A stretch of DNA of 64,000 bases from Brugia malayi (Eukaryota; Nematoda; Chromadorea; Rhabditida; Onchocercidae), in NCBI RefSeq assembly GCF_000002995.4, contig NW_025062475.1:5770187-5834186 (forward strand), given 5' to 3'. Below are positions 16,341 through 28,242 of this stretch, in pieces. Made by a program: the position numbers and the translations under genes. The notes under the pieces are model-generated. The model worked only from the letters and a program-made list of their open reading frames with translations, made no database searches and was not told where the DNA came from. The first letter of the stretch is position 1. Every line of letters begins with the position of its first letter.

Positions 16341-19300
16341 CATGAATTTTTTTAGTACATTGTATCCATATTGGTGCCTTTCGTTTATATTGCAAGTTAT
16401 TGTTTTGGCGTCTGGTAAAAAATAAAGCAGTTTTTTGCTGTCTGAGGCAAGCATTATTTGAAGTATGAATGTGAGACACGCGTGCACTTTGCATATTGGA
16501 GATGGAAGCTGTGGATTTCCTTTGTTTTGTTAAATTTCTACTAAAGATTTGTGAAAGAAGGCATCGTGAATCATGCAGAAATAGTTTTAAACAACAGATT
16601 TTCATCATTTGTTAATTTCTGCACTGCGAAACGATTCGACACGTATGCCGATGATTTTTACGCAAGTGGTAATTTATAAATTGTAATGAGGAAATCATTT
16701 TATCAATGTTTAGTCATTCCTATAAATTCTTGTTGAATTTATGATTAGTTTGGCAACATTAAATGGTTTTTCGTTTATGCACACATTTTTCCCTATTGTA
16801 AAAAGATGAATTAAATATATTGAATTGGTTGTAATCTTGTAATACTTCATGTGATCTAATTTTAGTCGAATTTATGAGTGATTATGTACAGTGACCTTTT
16901 GTTTCAATCCTATGAACTATGATATTAGGTTGGCATACCAAAATAAAATACTTGTTCTTTATATTAATGCACATATGTCTCACTCCTTTTCTTTCTTTCC
17001 TTTCCAAATAATTGTAAAAGAATCTCGTTTTGCTATCAATAATATCATCAACGCTTAGTCATTCGTTGACCATTTCAAATTTGGCTAATAGATTCCTTTC
17101 CGATTTGTTTCTTTGCCTAGACAGTAGTTCATTTAGGCATAAAAATTCCATACTAGTCTGTTATGCAAATGTTGAATTTTTGCATCGTTTACTCTGTTCA
17201 CAAAATACTAAAAGATATATTTAATTTTGGGGCAAGTAATTTGATAGTAAAAGCTTCGGATAAAGTAGATTTATAAGGTAATTCGTTAGTATTATTTCAT
17301 TCATTCAATTATTATGCATTATTGGGAGTTTTTTACACACAAAATGTTTCAAATTTAATTTGTTGTGCCATGAATGATTGCTAAGATTTAGTTTATTTTA
17401 CTTACATCATAAACAACAGTAATTGTCTTTTTAATTTCACAATATGTGAAGTAAAAGAATGCTGGAATATTATTCAAATCAAATTAGCATTTGTTAATTA
17501 AGTTAAGCGAACGATTTTTGTGTACTTTAACAAGATCTGATCGCTACAAGTACAATAAAAAGTAAAAATGCTGTAATTATCAATTTTTCGAGAAGCATTA
17601 TTTAGTCAACCATTCTGCAAATATATTTTAATGGCAATATGATAAAATAACAGAGTGATATAGTGTGCCAGAATGCTATCTATCATTATATATATAATAC
17701 AGGAAGTATAAATATGAATATTATAAGCTAGTGCTATTCTAATTTTATAAAAGTATTCCACTGATTCTGCTTTCTAAATAATCATATTTTGGTGTAAATG
17801 TTCAATATCCCAGGAAAGAGTCTTTATTATTTTTAGATAATGAATGCTTGCCTCTCTATTGTTATCTTGGAAAATCATATCTGCAATTTTTACCCTTTTT
17901 TTCTCATACTATCATCGAAAATGATGGGACTTACATTTTAAGCTTCCTTAAATCTCTCTTTAAATATATTTTACACTCTTTAAATTCTGTTTAAATATAA
18001 TTTACTACTTCTGTACTTGGTCTATTTTAGGGAAGCACTGATACATTTGAAACGTAAATTTCAGTGCGATTTCTTATCCTTCAATCTGTGCTATTATTAT
18101 TATTCATTCTTACCAATATTTATTTTTACATGTTTATTGAAGTATTAATTCCATTATGGTAATAATAAGAATATTTTTATGGTTCATTGTAGTAGATTAA
18201 GAATGATTTTGGTTTACTATTTTTCTATCTCATATGTTAATAGTTTGTTAATATCTGTGATACTATTTGTAAAAAAAATTTTGATATTTGTTCATATTAC
18301 GGGACATTATAATGATAAAATTTCCATATCTAAGCTATTCTAACAGATAAGATATTAAGGATAAGAAAGATCCTAATGATTATCGGGAGCCAACTATAAT
18401 GATTCATTTGTTCACAGAGTATAAAATGAACATAAATTTCGCTAATTTTGTAGAAACTATCAGAGTAATCCATTTTGACTACCGTAAGCAGAAGAATGAG
18501 CAACTTTAGCAGCAGTTACCCTAGTAAATTCTTTAACACGACTCTGCTAACAGTCGCTGCTTCATTCGCAATCGATCATTCGTTCCATATTCTTTTCAGA
18601 TTCACAGAATAATCTAATAAATATTCACGTAGCTTTGACTTACTCTATGAGATGTTTTTGTTTTTGAAGGTTGCTATAAAACAGCTCGTTATGCAAAGAT
18701 TATTAGAAGGCATAAAAAGGTGAAAATCTTACTGTCTTCTGTGAAACACACAAACCTTACTGTTTTCAAGGCTTACTGCACAACAATTCATGACTAAAGT
18801 TGCACGATACATATTTCATTTCATCATTGCTATAATCTTAACATATTTCAATTATCCTGACATTTACAACCCTGTCTCGACAAAAAATTGAGCAAAACAT
18901 TCCATAAACAACTGTTAAACTCTGGCAGGAAATCATCAGTCTATGTTACAGTATTCTAATATCTAATGAAAATATTCATTCTTAATCAAAAAAATTTAAG
19001 AATGAGAAAGCATCTTATTACAACAGAATGGAATTTAGTCCAATAATATTTAATAAGTTTTCATAAAAGTGGCATCTAGTTCAAAACAGTCCACTGATAA
19101 TTTCATTGGAAAAATCTTTCTTACTACTCTAAATACTTAATGCATTCAAAGACCATAAACAGTATTTTGTAGGCAGAAAAGATATGAGGAGAAACTGTCT
19201 TTTTCTCATTGTTTGCTTAGATTTTGGTCAGAAAGGAAAATTGAAAAAGCATCTTACACTATGCAATAAAATAATATCTGTAGCAAACCATTATCGAATA

Positions 19301-19811
19301 AATCGGTTAACAAAGTTGTCTAGTACAGAAGATTGTCTTAACAATAAATATAAATAAAATAAAAGTAAAAATGAATAAGATATGTCGAAAACAAAAAAAA
19401 AAAAAAGGTGACTATTAGAAACTGTTAAGGTGGAAGAAAAGGAACTGGTTAGGACAAGTTTTGCGCCAATGAAACAGTTTACTAAGAAAGTGGATAGATA
19501 ATAGTCGAGATTAGATGGAATTTGCCAACAGTAAACTATTATCTGGTACCACTGGATACAATACAGCCAGTTGCAGCCATCTTTGCATCACAATTCAACA
19601 CACAAGATCATACTTGAATGCAAATTATGCGTCAACAACGATGATAACGCTTTCATGTCAAAGGAAATGCACTCGCAATATATGTGTGATGATCACTATT
19701 ATTTCTTTTCAATTAAGTTCAGCTATTCATATATTTTTTGATTTCTCTTTTCAGATACAATATTATGTAACACGTACATTGCCTTCTTTCAACAGCTAAC
19801 TCAGAAATTCT
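16341..19811. other. intergenic region between convergent Smad and MED19
   Basis: About 3.5 kb of AT-rich sequence between two 3' ends. The open frames at 16177-16608 (-), 17030-17224 (+) and 19515-19799 (+) have no recognisable domain, and the first overlaps the last Smad exon. I see no gene here. Confidence 0.6.
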
Positions 19812-21694
19812 TCACACTTTTCTTACTTTATTATTTTGATCCTCTTCTTTTGAATCTCTCTGAAAATGAAATGTTTGCATGGAACAGTAATAGTAAGAGA
19901 ATTTCAGACCATTACGCAGCATACCTGTTACAGGTTTCAACCCTGTTCAAAGATTGCTACGTGGAGTAAAAAAATGGTCTGACATTAGTCGAAGTCATAT
20001 TTATATCTAAAGATTATTGTTAAATTAAAGGGACAATGTTAATTCTCGAAAAAGTTTAGTGTGTAAGTAGCTTCAGTAATTACCTTCCGTTTTTTATCCT
20101 TTTTCTTCTTTTTTTCTTTCTTCCTGTCTTTATCTTCACTGCGATGTTTCCTGTACTTTCGATCCAAATCAGCATCTTCAAAGCAAATGAGATTATAAAT
20201 ACAGCTTTCCGTTTGAAGACAAAAGATGTAAAATTTACCATCAAGATCATCCAAGCTCCACTTATACTTCCTTTTATGCTTCGTTTCTTCACCATTCTCA
20301 TCATAATTCATTGTATCACTGCTCAGATCGTCTACTTTATTGTCGAAATATCTACAGTTTATAGCCAATGAAGTAGGGATAATAATTTCAAGCTACACAG
20401 AAATTTTGTTTCAAGTTCTAATTTTACTTTTGTTTCTTTGCAATATAATTTACGTAAAATTCAGTTCATTAATTTAACACAATTTCGTGTGTCCCGTACT
20501 ATGTGCATATTTACTAAACATTATTCGATAATAAATCCGTATGTTTAAAAACACCTGTAGGGTTCGGGGACCGCACCTGGCGTGAGTCTAAATCCAGCCA
20601 TTGCACCCGCAGAAAGGCTGGTAATCTCCTTTCCAGTGATCGGTGGTTTTTCCACCAACATCCGCAATGAACTAAAATAAGATATAATGAAGAATACATG
20701 TCGAAACGATCACTAAAAAGTCCAGCAGAACTATTCATCCATGGATCCGGTTCCTTTTCTCATAGTAACATGACAATAAGTCGAAAAACTATGAAGTCTA
20801 AAGGAAACAATTCTCAAATTTTATTATTCTTTACCTATTCAAAGTTGTTTTCTGTATATTTCACCTTATTTGAAGTTCCTGAGCAAATGCATCGTTTTAA
20901 CACCTTAACATTTGCTACCGACATTGATACGGCCGTCTGCTGAAAAAAGTATCCACGAAAATCAGAATCAGTAGTTAAAAGATTGCACCAACCTGAATTC
21001 CAAAGCATTTTCGAAATTGAAACTGCCAACAAGATGCGGGAGGAAGGAGCCGAGATCCTCCCGTAATCGCTTTGAGCCACAAAAGCGCTGATAAGATGAG
21101 CCCATATCATATTCCGCCAATAAATCGTTACTACCAAGTAAAACGCTCTGTTCTATAACATTCATAAGTAAAACTCTTCCCTCAAAAAAGTCCCAAATAA
21201 CTAGACCAATCGAATCCTTTATCATATATATAAAAAAAGTTCTCGGAAATTTTATTTAAACACAATCAAATTGCACTCATATTGGAGAAGTTTCATGATT
21301 TACTTCATTAGACTGCCAGCTTTCATCACAACAAGTGGTATTATCAAACTGTAAACAGCAAACGATCGTATCATCGAGAATATTTCAAACTCTACCAGTA
21401 ATTTATGGCATATTTCTTGACCTCCCCATCACACTAAAAGAATTATAAAGATTTCACACAGCTTTTCACTTCTTTTAATACACGAGTTTTCGACATAATT
21501 AAATCATGTCTGTTATCTACTTACGTTTTAATGAGTAAAAGTAGAAAACAAATAGAACGATGAAACTCACGCGGTAACTCGGGTTTCATCAAATGAAAAG
21601 GACACACTAACGACAGCTGCGAATATCTGCCCTTTAACGATATTTTTGTACGTAATGAACCTGATGATGCTACACCGCTTCCAATAGAATCCAT
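19812..21694 (-). CDS. Mediator complex subunit 19
   Basis: Head-module Mediator subunit linking transcription factors to RNA polymerase II. Six exons on the minus strand give 217 residues: 21694-21571, 21152-20993, 20671-20555, 20351-20239, 20175-20084 and 19859-19812. The N-terminal CPFHLMKPELP matches the family PFYLM-ELPG motif. The core reads GSNDLLAEYDMG, SYQRFCGSKRLREDL and SFLPHLVG, then SSLRMLVEKPPI and MAGFRLTPGAVPE, all MED19 landmarks. The tail is Lys-rich (KHKRKYKW and a KKEKKKKKDKK block), as in the family. The last exon RDSKEEDQNN...V is joined in phase after a TTTTCAG acceptor. Without that splice the frame runs to a stop at 20039, adding a 14-residue tail starting VITEATY. 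The gene is divergent from RFC5, with 632 bp between start codons. Confidence 0.9.
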
Positions 21695-22326
21695 CTCCAA
21701 ACTTTAATCTGAAATAACAAACCTGGACAAAGCTCAAACTTTTATTAGCATTATTTCAGTGTTTCACCAATAAATAACCTTTACAAATAGATTTAATATA
21801 AGAAAATAATAATGGTAAACAAAATAACTTCGATCAATGTATAGCAGATAATCTGTAAATAATTTAAACTACTTATGAAAGAATTATAAACATAATCTAA
21901 ACAATTACACTATAAGTTCAAATTTAAGAGGTTAGAGGCTAGGAACGTTTTTTTTTTTTTTTTTTATCACGACTTCATGCAACTATTATTCATATACCAT
22001 ATAAGATTAATGATGTATACAAACAGAACAAGTTACATTAGACCGGATAAGGGCAGTTTTTAATACTGATCTTAATGACTGCATAATGTAAAGGTTACGA
22101 ATGATCTAGACATGTATCATTAAGCAAAGTGACAAAGGTGGATAAATTGAAAATAGAAATCAGAAATTAGGTAATACTTCAACCTTTTGTTCTCAAAAGA
22201 ATAATTCTCTTCCACAACCTCTGTAAGAATTCGGAAGATTACCATTCGCAACTCGTGTCTTGACCTGAATTGGAATACCCGGGAGAGGGCTGCTTGAATT
22301 TTAATCAAGTAGGGAAATTGTGGACG
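21695..22326. other. divergent promoter region, MED19 / RFC5
   Basis: 632 bp between the two start codons, AT-rich, with a T run at about 21951-21966. A TTTCAG 12 bases upstream of the MED19 ATG, in its sense strand (near 21707), is a likely splice acceptor for the MED19 transcript. Confidence 0.55.
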
Positions 22327-24601
22327 ATGGTATCAGATGGTCAGATGAGAGAAAGTGGTATGATTAATATGCCATGGGTGGAAAAGTATCGTCCAGCTTC
22401 TCTCACTGAACTTGTTTCTCATCAAGAAATCACTGATACGCGTGAGTTGTGCTACTTTTTGCTGATCCATGTTAGAAGAAATACCAAATAATATGCTAGT
22501 TTGTAGATTTTCCTAAACTTACCATTCATTTCCATGAGAGAATTACTGCTAAAGCTTTCACTGGAGTTACATTTTATTTTTGGTCAGTAATACATCATAT
22601 TTGTATCTTCTGATTTAGTTATGAAATTGATCAATGAAAATCGATTGCCGCATTTACTATTTTATGGCCCTCCTGGAACTGGAAAAACGAGTACCATATT
22701 AGCTGCTGCAAGGATGCTCTATACATCAAAGCAATTATCGTCGATGGTTTTAGAGGTGCACTTTTAAATCGAAATTTATGAAAATAGCACTTGTTATTCA
22801 ACATTTTGTTTCCTTTTTATAAGTGGCAAGAAAGCTTTTATATTATTGCACTACAACTTTCCTAAACAGGTTCCTTGATATGAATATTTTTCTTTCTTGT
22901 CGACATCCTCTTTAGATTTTCGAGTCATGATTTCCATTTTTCAATATTTCTTCCAGTTTTATATTCATATTTTTTAGCTAAATGCATCTGATGATCGAGG
23001 CATAGGGATTGTTCGAGAACAGATCATTAATTTTGCTCAAACAAGCACTTTAAATGTGGACAAGAATCAAAGCAGTGTCCCGAAATTGATCATCTTGGAT
23101 GAGGCTGATGCTATGACGAAAGATGCACAGAGCGCCTTAAGGTATTTTTGTGTTGAGTTGATTAATTTGATCTACAGAAGTTATGTTTTCTGTTCTTAAA
23201 ATGGGTTCTTCTTTTAGACGTGTAATTGAGAAATTCACGGACAATGTTCGATTCTGTATTATATGTAATTATTTGTCGAAAATCATCCCGGCAATCCAAT
23301 CGCGGTGCACACGTCTACGTTTTGCTCCACTTTCAAATGTTAGTCTTTTCATTAATGTTATATTTTTGTACAAAATATTTTGTTTGCAAGCATTTCTAGC
23401 AAGCAGATGACATTCAAATTTTGAATGATTTAAAAGGGAAAAATCATCTGCATTTATCTCATTATGAAAGACTTATAAGGTATTCTTTTAGGAGCAAATA
23501 TTGCCACGGCTGCATCATATCGTGCAAGTGGAAACACTCACTGTAACGGAAGATGGTCAGAAAGCATTACTAAATTTGGCCGAAGGAGACATGAGACGGG
23601 TTATAAACATTTTGCAGGTAAACATTTTCTATTTCATGATTATTACTTCTGAAGGTATCTTCTAGATTGAATTAGATTTGTAATGTGAAAGTTAATGAGT
23701 GCAACACTAGTAACTCAAAAATAGCTGATGGATAAAGAGGATAGTAATTATATATAATATCATATCACTTCTTGTATAGCAAATATTTTATCATCTGAAA
23801 AATGTTATGATAAATGGGTTTTCTAATATCAGTTATTTTTATTAAGAACCTTATCTATTAGTTAATGGATGACAAAATATTTGCTCAAACAATAACTTTC
23901 TGGTAACTATCTGGTTTCCGTGATTTATGTATGAGTTTTAGAGCACAGCAATGGCTTTTAAAACGGTTGATGAACCGAATGTTTATCGGTGTGTGGGTTA
24001 TCCTTTACCAACTGATGTTGAAAAAATTGTGAAAATACTATTAAATGACTCAATAGAAGATGCTTACACAAGTAATCCTTTAAAATTATTAGTGAATATT
24101 AGCGAGGATTTTATATTTTCTGAAGACTATCATTTTTATTCTTTAGGGTACTATTTTTAATTACATAGTTTGATATGGTTTTTTTTAATAGCTTAGTTTG
24201 ATATGTTAATGTTTTTTTTAACATTAACATATCAAACTCTTAATTCCGCTGAAGTCTTAATTACGAGGTCTTGCTAACTTTTTGTTTTTGCAGTGGTAAA
24301 TATCTGATAGAAACCAATACAAACTTTTTACCGCTGTTTTTATTTTGCAGAAATAGAAGAAATTCGAACTGAACGAGCATTTGCACTCAGTGATATATTA
24401 AACTCAATGCATGAATTCATTTTCCGTCTGGTAGTACCACCAGAATTATTGAGTCGATTGTTGATTTGTATGGCAGATATCGAATATCATCTGTCGCAGG
24501 GTTGTTCAGATCGTTTACAGCTTGGGGCCTTAATTGGTGCTTTTATCAACACTCGTAATGAACTGGCAAAACTTGCTCCTAGTTTAGAAGTCATACAGTG
24601 A
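22327..24601 (+). CDS. replication factor C subunit 5 (clamp loader small subunit)
   Basis: AAA+ ATPase subunit of the RFC complex that loads PCNA at primer ends. Seven exons give 347 residues: 22327-22441, 22619-22755, 22978-23141, 23218-23338, 23492-23617, 23942-24071 and 24351-24601. [16 protein letters not shown] is the RFC box. Walker A is GPPGTGKT (55-62), [14 protein letters not shown] starts at 85, Walker B is LDEADAMT (124-131) and the arginine-finger SRC is at 167-169. [17 protein letters not shown] and [11 protein letters not shown] near the C terminus single out RFC5 among the small subunits. A loop [13 protein letters not shown] is a little longer than in human RFC5. ATG 22327 is the first in frame; the frame opens further upstream only with a non-ATG codon. 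Intron 6 holds a perfect hairpin. Poly(A) signal at about 24900. Confidence 0.96.
24195..24238. repeat. perfect 19-bp inverted repeat in RFC5 intron 6
   Basis: The arms 24195-24213 and 24220-24238 are exact reverse complements (left arm AGTTTGATATGTTAATGTT) around a T6 loop. The intron RNA would fold into a stable AU-rich hairpin. Confidence 0.92.
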
Positions 24602-25133
24602 AAATCTGAGTTTGATCTTTAGTTTCTATATAAAGTGCAAGAACTGCATGGGAAAATGCTCCATAAGAAAATCTGATTAACACTAAAGTTACATGTAGCA
24701 TGTGAAACTAGGTATTTAATTTTGGAATTTGTCCTTTTATTGTAACGAATATTTGGCTTAGAATTTCGTAAGGCAATAACTAATGATCTTTAATTAGAAA
24801 TTTTGTGTCTAATTTAATAATATGCTTGTGATTCATGGCAGTTGTTTGTATTTTCTTGATAAATTTTAAATCATATCTTTACTTTTTTTTGTGATCTCAT
24901 AAATAAATTCTTATTTTTTCATAAATTGATATTGTGTTTCTTGTTCCTTTGCTGATTAAAGTTTATTTGAATGAAGGATCTGTGATCGCTTTGATATTTT
25001 GACACTGTTTCATAGAAATATGGGAGATTTAATGATGTTGCTAGAATTTGGTAAGTTGTCACTAAATGAGAAACGAAGAATAGAATGTATTCATCATATT
25101 TTGTTGACATAGAGGGATTTTGTTTCAGGTAAG
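24602..25133. other. spacer between RFC5 and MED30, possible operon junction
   Basis: About 530 bp from stop to start on the same strand. An AATAAA lies near 24900 and a TTTCAG acceptor ends at 25128, about 220 bp later. This spacing fits a nematode intercistronic region, but two independent transcripts are equally allowed. Confidence 0.5.
25119..25128 (+). promoter_or_regulatory. candidate spliced-leader acceptor of MED30
   Basis: TTTGTTTCAG ends five bases before ATG 25134. Confidence 0.6.
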
Positions 25134-27038
25134 ATGCAGAACTCAGGCGTTGGTCCGAATCAGCCGGTATACTATCAACAGACTCAAGGTGTGTTTCTTT
25201 TGATTGGTATTTATTCTTAGTTGCAAATCAGAATTGAATACAAATTGTCCGGGGCAAATATACTTTTGTGATTATATCAGTATCCAATCAATTCTGATAA
25301 GCATAAAATGTGCGAAGTAAGAAATCAGTGTAATATTAAACAATCTCGAGTTTTTCCCAAATATGTGAGCTGTTAAGGACGACATACGTCTATAAAGATA
25401 AAGATCTGGTAAGAAAAAAATATTGCGGAAAGTACCATGGTAGATTTTGTGAATGGAAGAGAGACTGTAGTAAAAGGGATTTGAACATTTGCTCAAGTGT
25501 GAACTGCTGCAGGCGGTGCTATGATGATGGGTTATCCACCATCCACAATAGATCAACGTCAGCAACAGCAGGTAATGAATATGCAAAGTATATCGGCAGC
25601 TCAGATCTATAGTGGTACAGGTGCAAATATACAAAGTATGCCGGGAAGACAGTATTCCGCGGGTACCGTTCAGGAATCTTCACCGGGTATAAGGCCATCA
25701 TCACATTCTCAGTCTAATTATCAGTTAGGAGTACAATCACAAACGCCAAATGAGCAGCAGCAACAACAACAGCAACAGCAATTTCAAAATCGACAATCAT
25801 ATCAACCTCAACAACAACCACAACAGTGTACTCAAAGGTATATATGGACAATATTGTTGGTTAAGAGCTGGCACTATATTCGTGATATGCAAAAAATAAT
25901 ATTGATATTAAAACGTACAAAGGCGGCAAGATGAATAACCAATCCAAGTTATTAAAATTGCAGAATATCGGATCAAGTCGGTGAAAAATCAAAAAAGGAC
26001 GAAACAAAAGCAGCTCGACCAATGAATCCTCCGCCATATTCTCCCGAGATCTTAAGTGATTTATCGAAGTATTCGGTTGCTTCGTTGGCATGCATTGGTC
26101 GTGAACTGGTCCAGGAATTATTGTTGAGGTGTGTTAATGTCATGCATTGCACCGTTTTTTCCTTTCTGCTTCCTTATTATAACAATCCATTTGTTTGCTT
26201 ATATTCTAGACAAAGTGAAGAAGTTTGATTTAGCGGGATTCCAGGAACTAATTGGTCATTTAGTACAACATGAGTTAATGCAGTCCGATGATTAGCTTGA
26301 TCATTCTTGAAGGAACTCATGGAAATAAAATTTCTGATTGGTATGGGCTTGTCTTTTGGTTAATGCATTAAGAGCAGAAATGATTGAATTTCTTTGCAGA
26401 ACTTATACACTTATGACAAGCTTAACGAAATCAGTAGATCGTTGGCATCAGCAGCAGGGTGTGAGCGATCCAGAACAACTGCTTTCATATTGTGAGTATA
26501 TTTTATCGAAGATCACGGAAATAAGACTTCGAATTGATTATGTGCCAAGGGTGGCTAATATCAGTGAAGATGAATTCATTACATTGATGAGCGACCCAAG
26601 TCCTCCACAAAAACCCCCTGAACTGGTATTAATTTCTTATTTTATGTGATATGAAAATCTGTGACAGTACTCTTATCATTTTTATGCATTTTAATGATTT
26701 ATTTAACAAAATTAGGAAATTGAGTGAGAATTACTTGGATTTGAACGAGTCTTCCTGTATTTATTGTTGTAAAAAAAAAAAAAAAAAAACTTTCATGTGT
26801 AGTTGAACTTATGAAGATTGAACGGTAATAGACCTTCTTATGAAACATATAATTAATAAGATTTATGTGAGAGTCTTGTTGCTATTTGTGTTGCAAATAT
26901 GCATTTCAGACAGCCAAAGAGGAAACATTCGAAGTGCAACGACGAAAGTTGGTGAAATTGAATACAGCACTAAAAAATCTGGATTGGATGTGTTTAGTTT
27001 CAGACCCACGTTTTTTAAAGAAAGCAGATAAGAATTGA
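25134..27038 (+). CDS. Mediator complex subunit 30
   Basis: Metazoan-specific Mediator head subunit. Five exons give 299 residues: 25134-25188, 25513-25837, 25964-26128, 26400-26625 and 26910-27038. The N-terminal 120 residues are Gln/Ser/Pro-rich and low in complexity, with QQQRQ-type tracts and a run of nine Gln encoded at about 25754-25780. The conserved helical core follows: SVASLACIGRELVQELLLRT, which aligns by eye with the human TASLCRIGQETVQDIVYRT block. A second helical part is ITEIRLRIDYVPR, then a C-terminal amphipathic helix ETFEVQRRKLVKLNTALKN with LDWMCLVSDPRF. Human MED30 lacks the long Gln-rich head, so this form is much longer than the 178 residues of the human protein. Poly(A) signal at 27408. 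The neighbour on the other side of RFC5 is MED19. Confidence 0.88.
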
Positions 27039-28242
27039 TTTTATTTGTAACAGCATTCGTTCTATATATCGGTAGCTAATTTATCGTGAAGATTTACAAA
27101 TGTTTTTCTTGTTTCTTAATTAGTGATATGTCAGTAATTGTGTAATTTAGAAACATTTATGCAATGATGAGATCATTATGGTTCACTCGTTTTAAGACTT
27201 CAAACATGAGATTAGCACATGCCAATGAAGTTAAAGATTTGTATTTTCAGTAGTCATTTTACAATTGTTATCCTCTTTCTTGCTATATGTATTATAAAAG
27301 GTATTATAAACACTGTTCGTTGCGAATATAATCCAAGCAGCATTCCAGTACATGATTCGGAAGTCGTTTTTTCCTGAAATATAAAATTTTGGAATGATTT
27401 GTTAGCAAATAAATATCATATAAATTTATATCCTTGGTTTTCCATATAGGAATTGGTCAAGACCTTTTCGTGCTAATTCGTTTTAATAATTTCAACATCT
27501 GATTTCAATGTTTCGTAAAACTTTCAGTAAATAATTACTTTAACATTCTAGCTCGGTATTTTATGGTATTGTTTATCATAACACTTTGATCATCACATAT
27601 CTTCTGATAGGAAAGATTCAAACATGTTCCAGATGATTCGCTTCAGAGACCCGTACTTTTAATGGTTGTTTGCAGTGGGATTTTTGCATAATCTTTATAT
27701 TATTGCTTTGATAATTCTTACCATTTGCATCTCCGCCAAATAGTGCTACGAATCTGCCACTGCATGCTTGTTTAAATTTGCATTAAACTCATCCATAGAC
27801 CTCACCGTTCGAATGTTGAACACTATAACAATTATCAATCATTTTGCTTTAAAAGAACACTCACCAATCATCATGTGCAGGTTAGGTAAGTTAATGCAGT
27901 GGTCGGTGAAAATCTTTGATACGTATGTTATCATCTATCATCTAGGATGTTAGCCAAATATTAGTCTGACTTCTAATTGGTTGCCTCTTTAATTTACTTG
28001 TTTCATGTTTCATGGATGCAAACCACAAGAAATAGAAGAACAGGATAACACTTACATCTTGTACTCCCTTATCAGAATAACCTCCTTGTCTAAATTAGCA
28101 TCTCTAAGCTAATGTCAAGTTATCTATAAATTGTTCCATTAATAGGAGAATTATATTTTCATCATGTGAAATTTCATAAATCTTTATGGATAATCGAAAC
28201 AACTTTCAATACATGGGTGAGGAGATGATGGGGAAAGGACTT
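27039..28242. other. intergenic region between convergent MED30 and astacin genes
   Basis: 1.2 kb between two 3' ends. The open frame at 27768-27953 has no recognisable features. I see no gene. Confidence 0.6.

Noticed and set aside
20555..20671. GGGTTCGGGG near 20561 as a tRNA T-arm
   Set aside because: It is the antisense of the MED19 coding segment GAVPEPYR, and no cloverleaf can be drawn around it.
25272..25634. 120-codon minus-strand open frame opposite MED30
   Set aside because: Mostly intron and the antisense of the Gln-rich exon; low-complexity composition.
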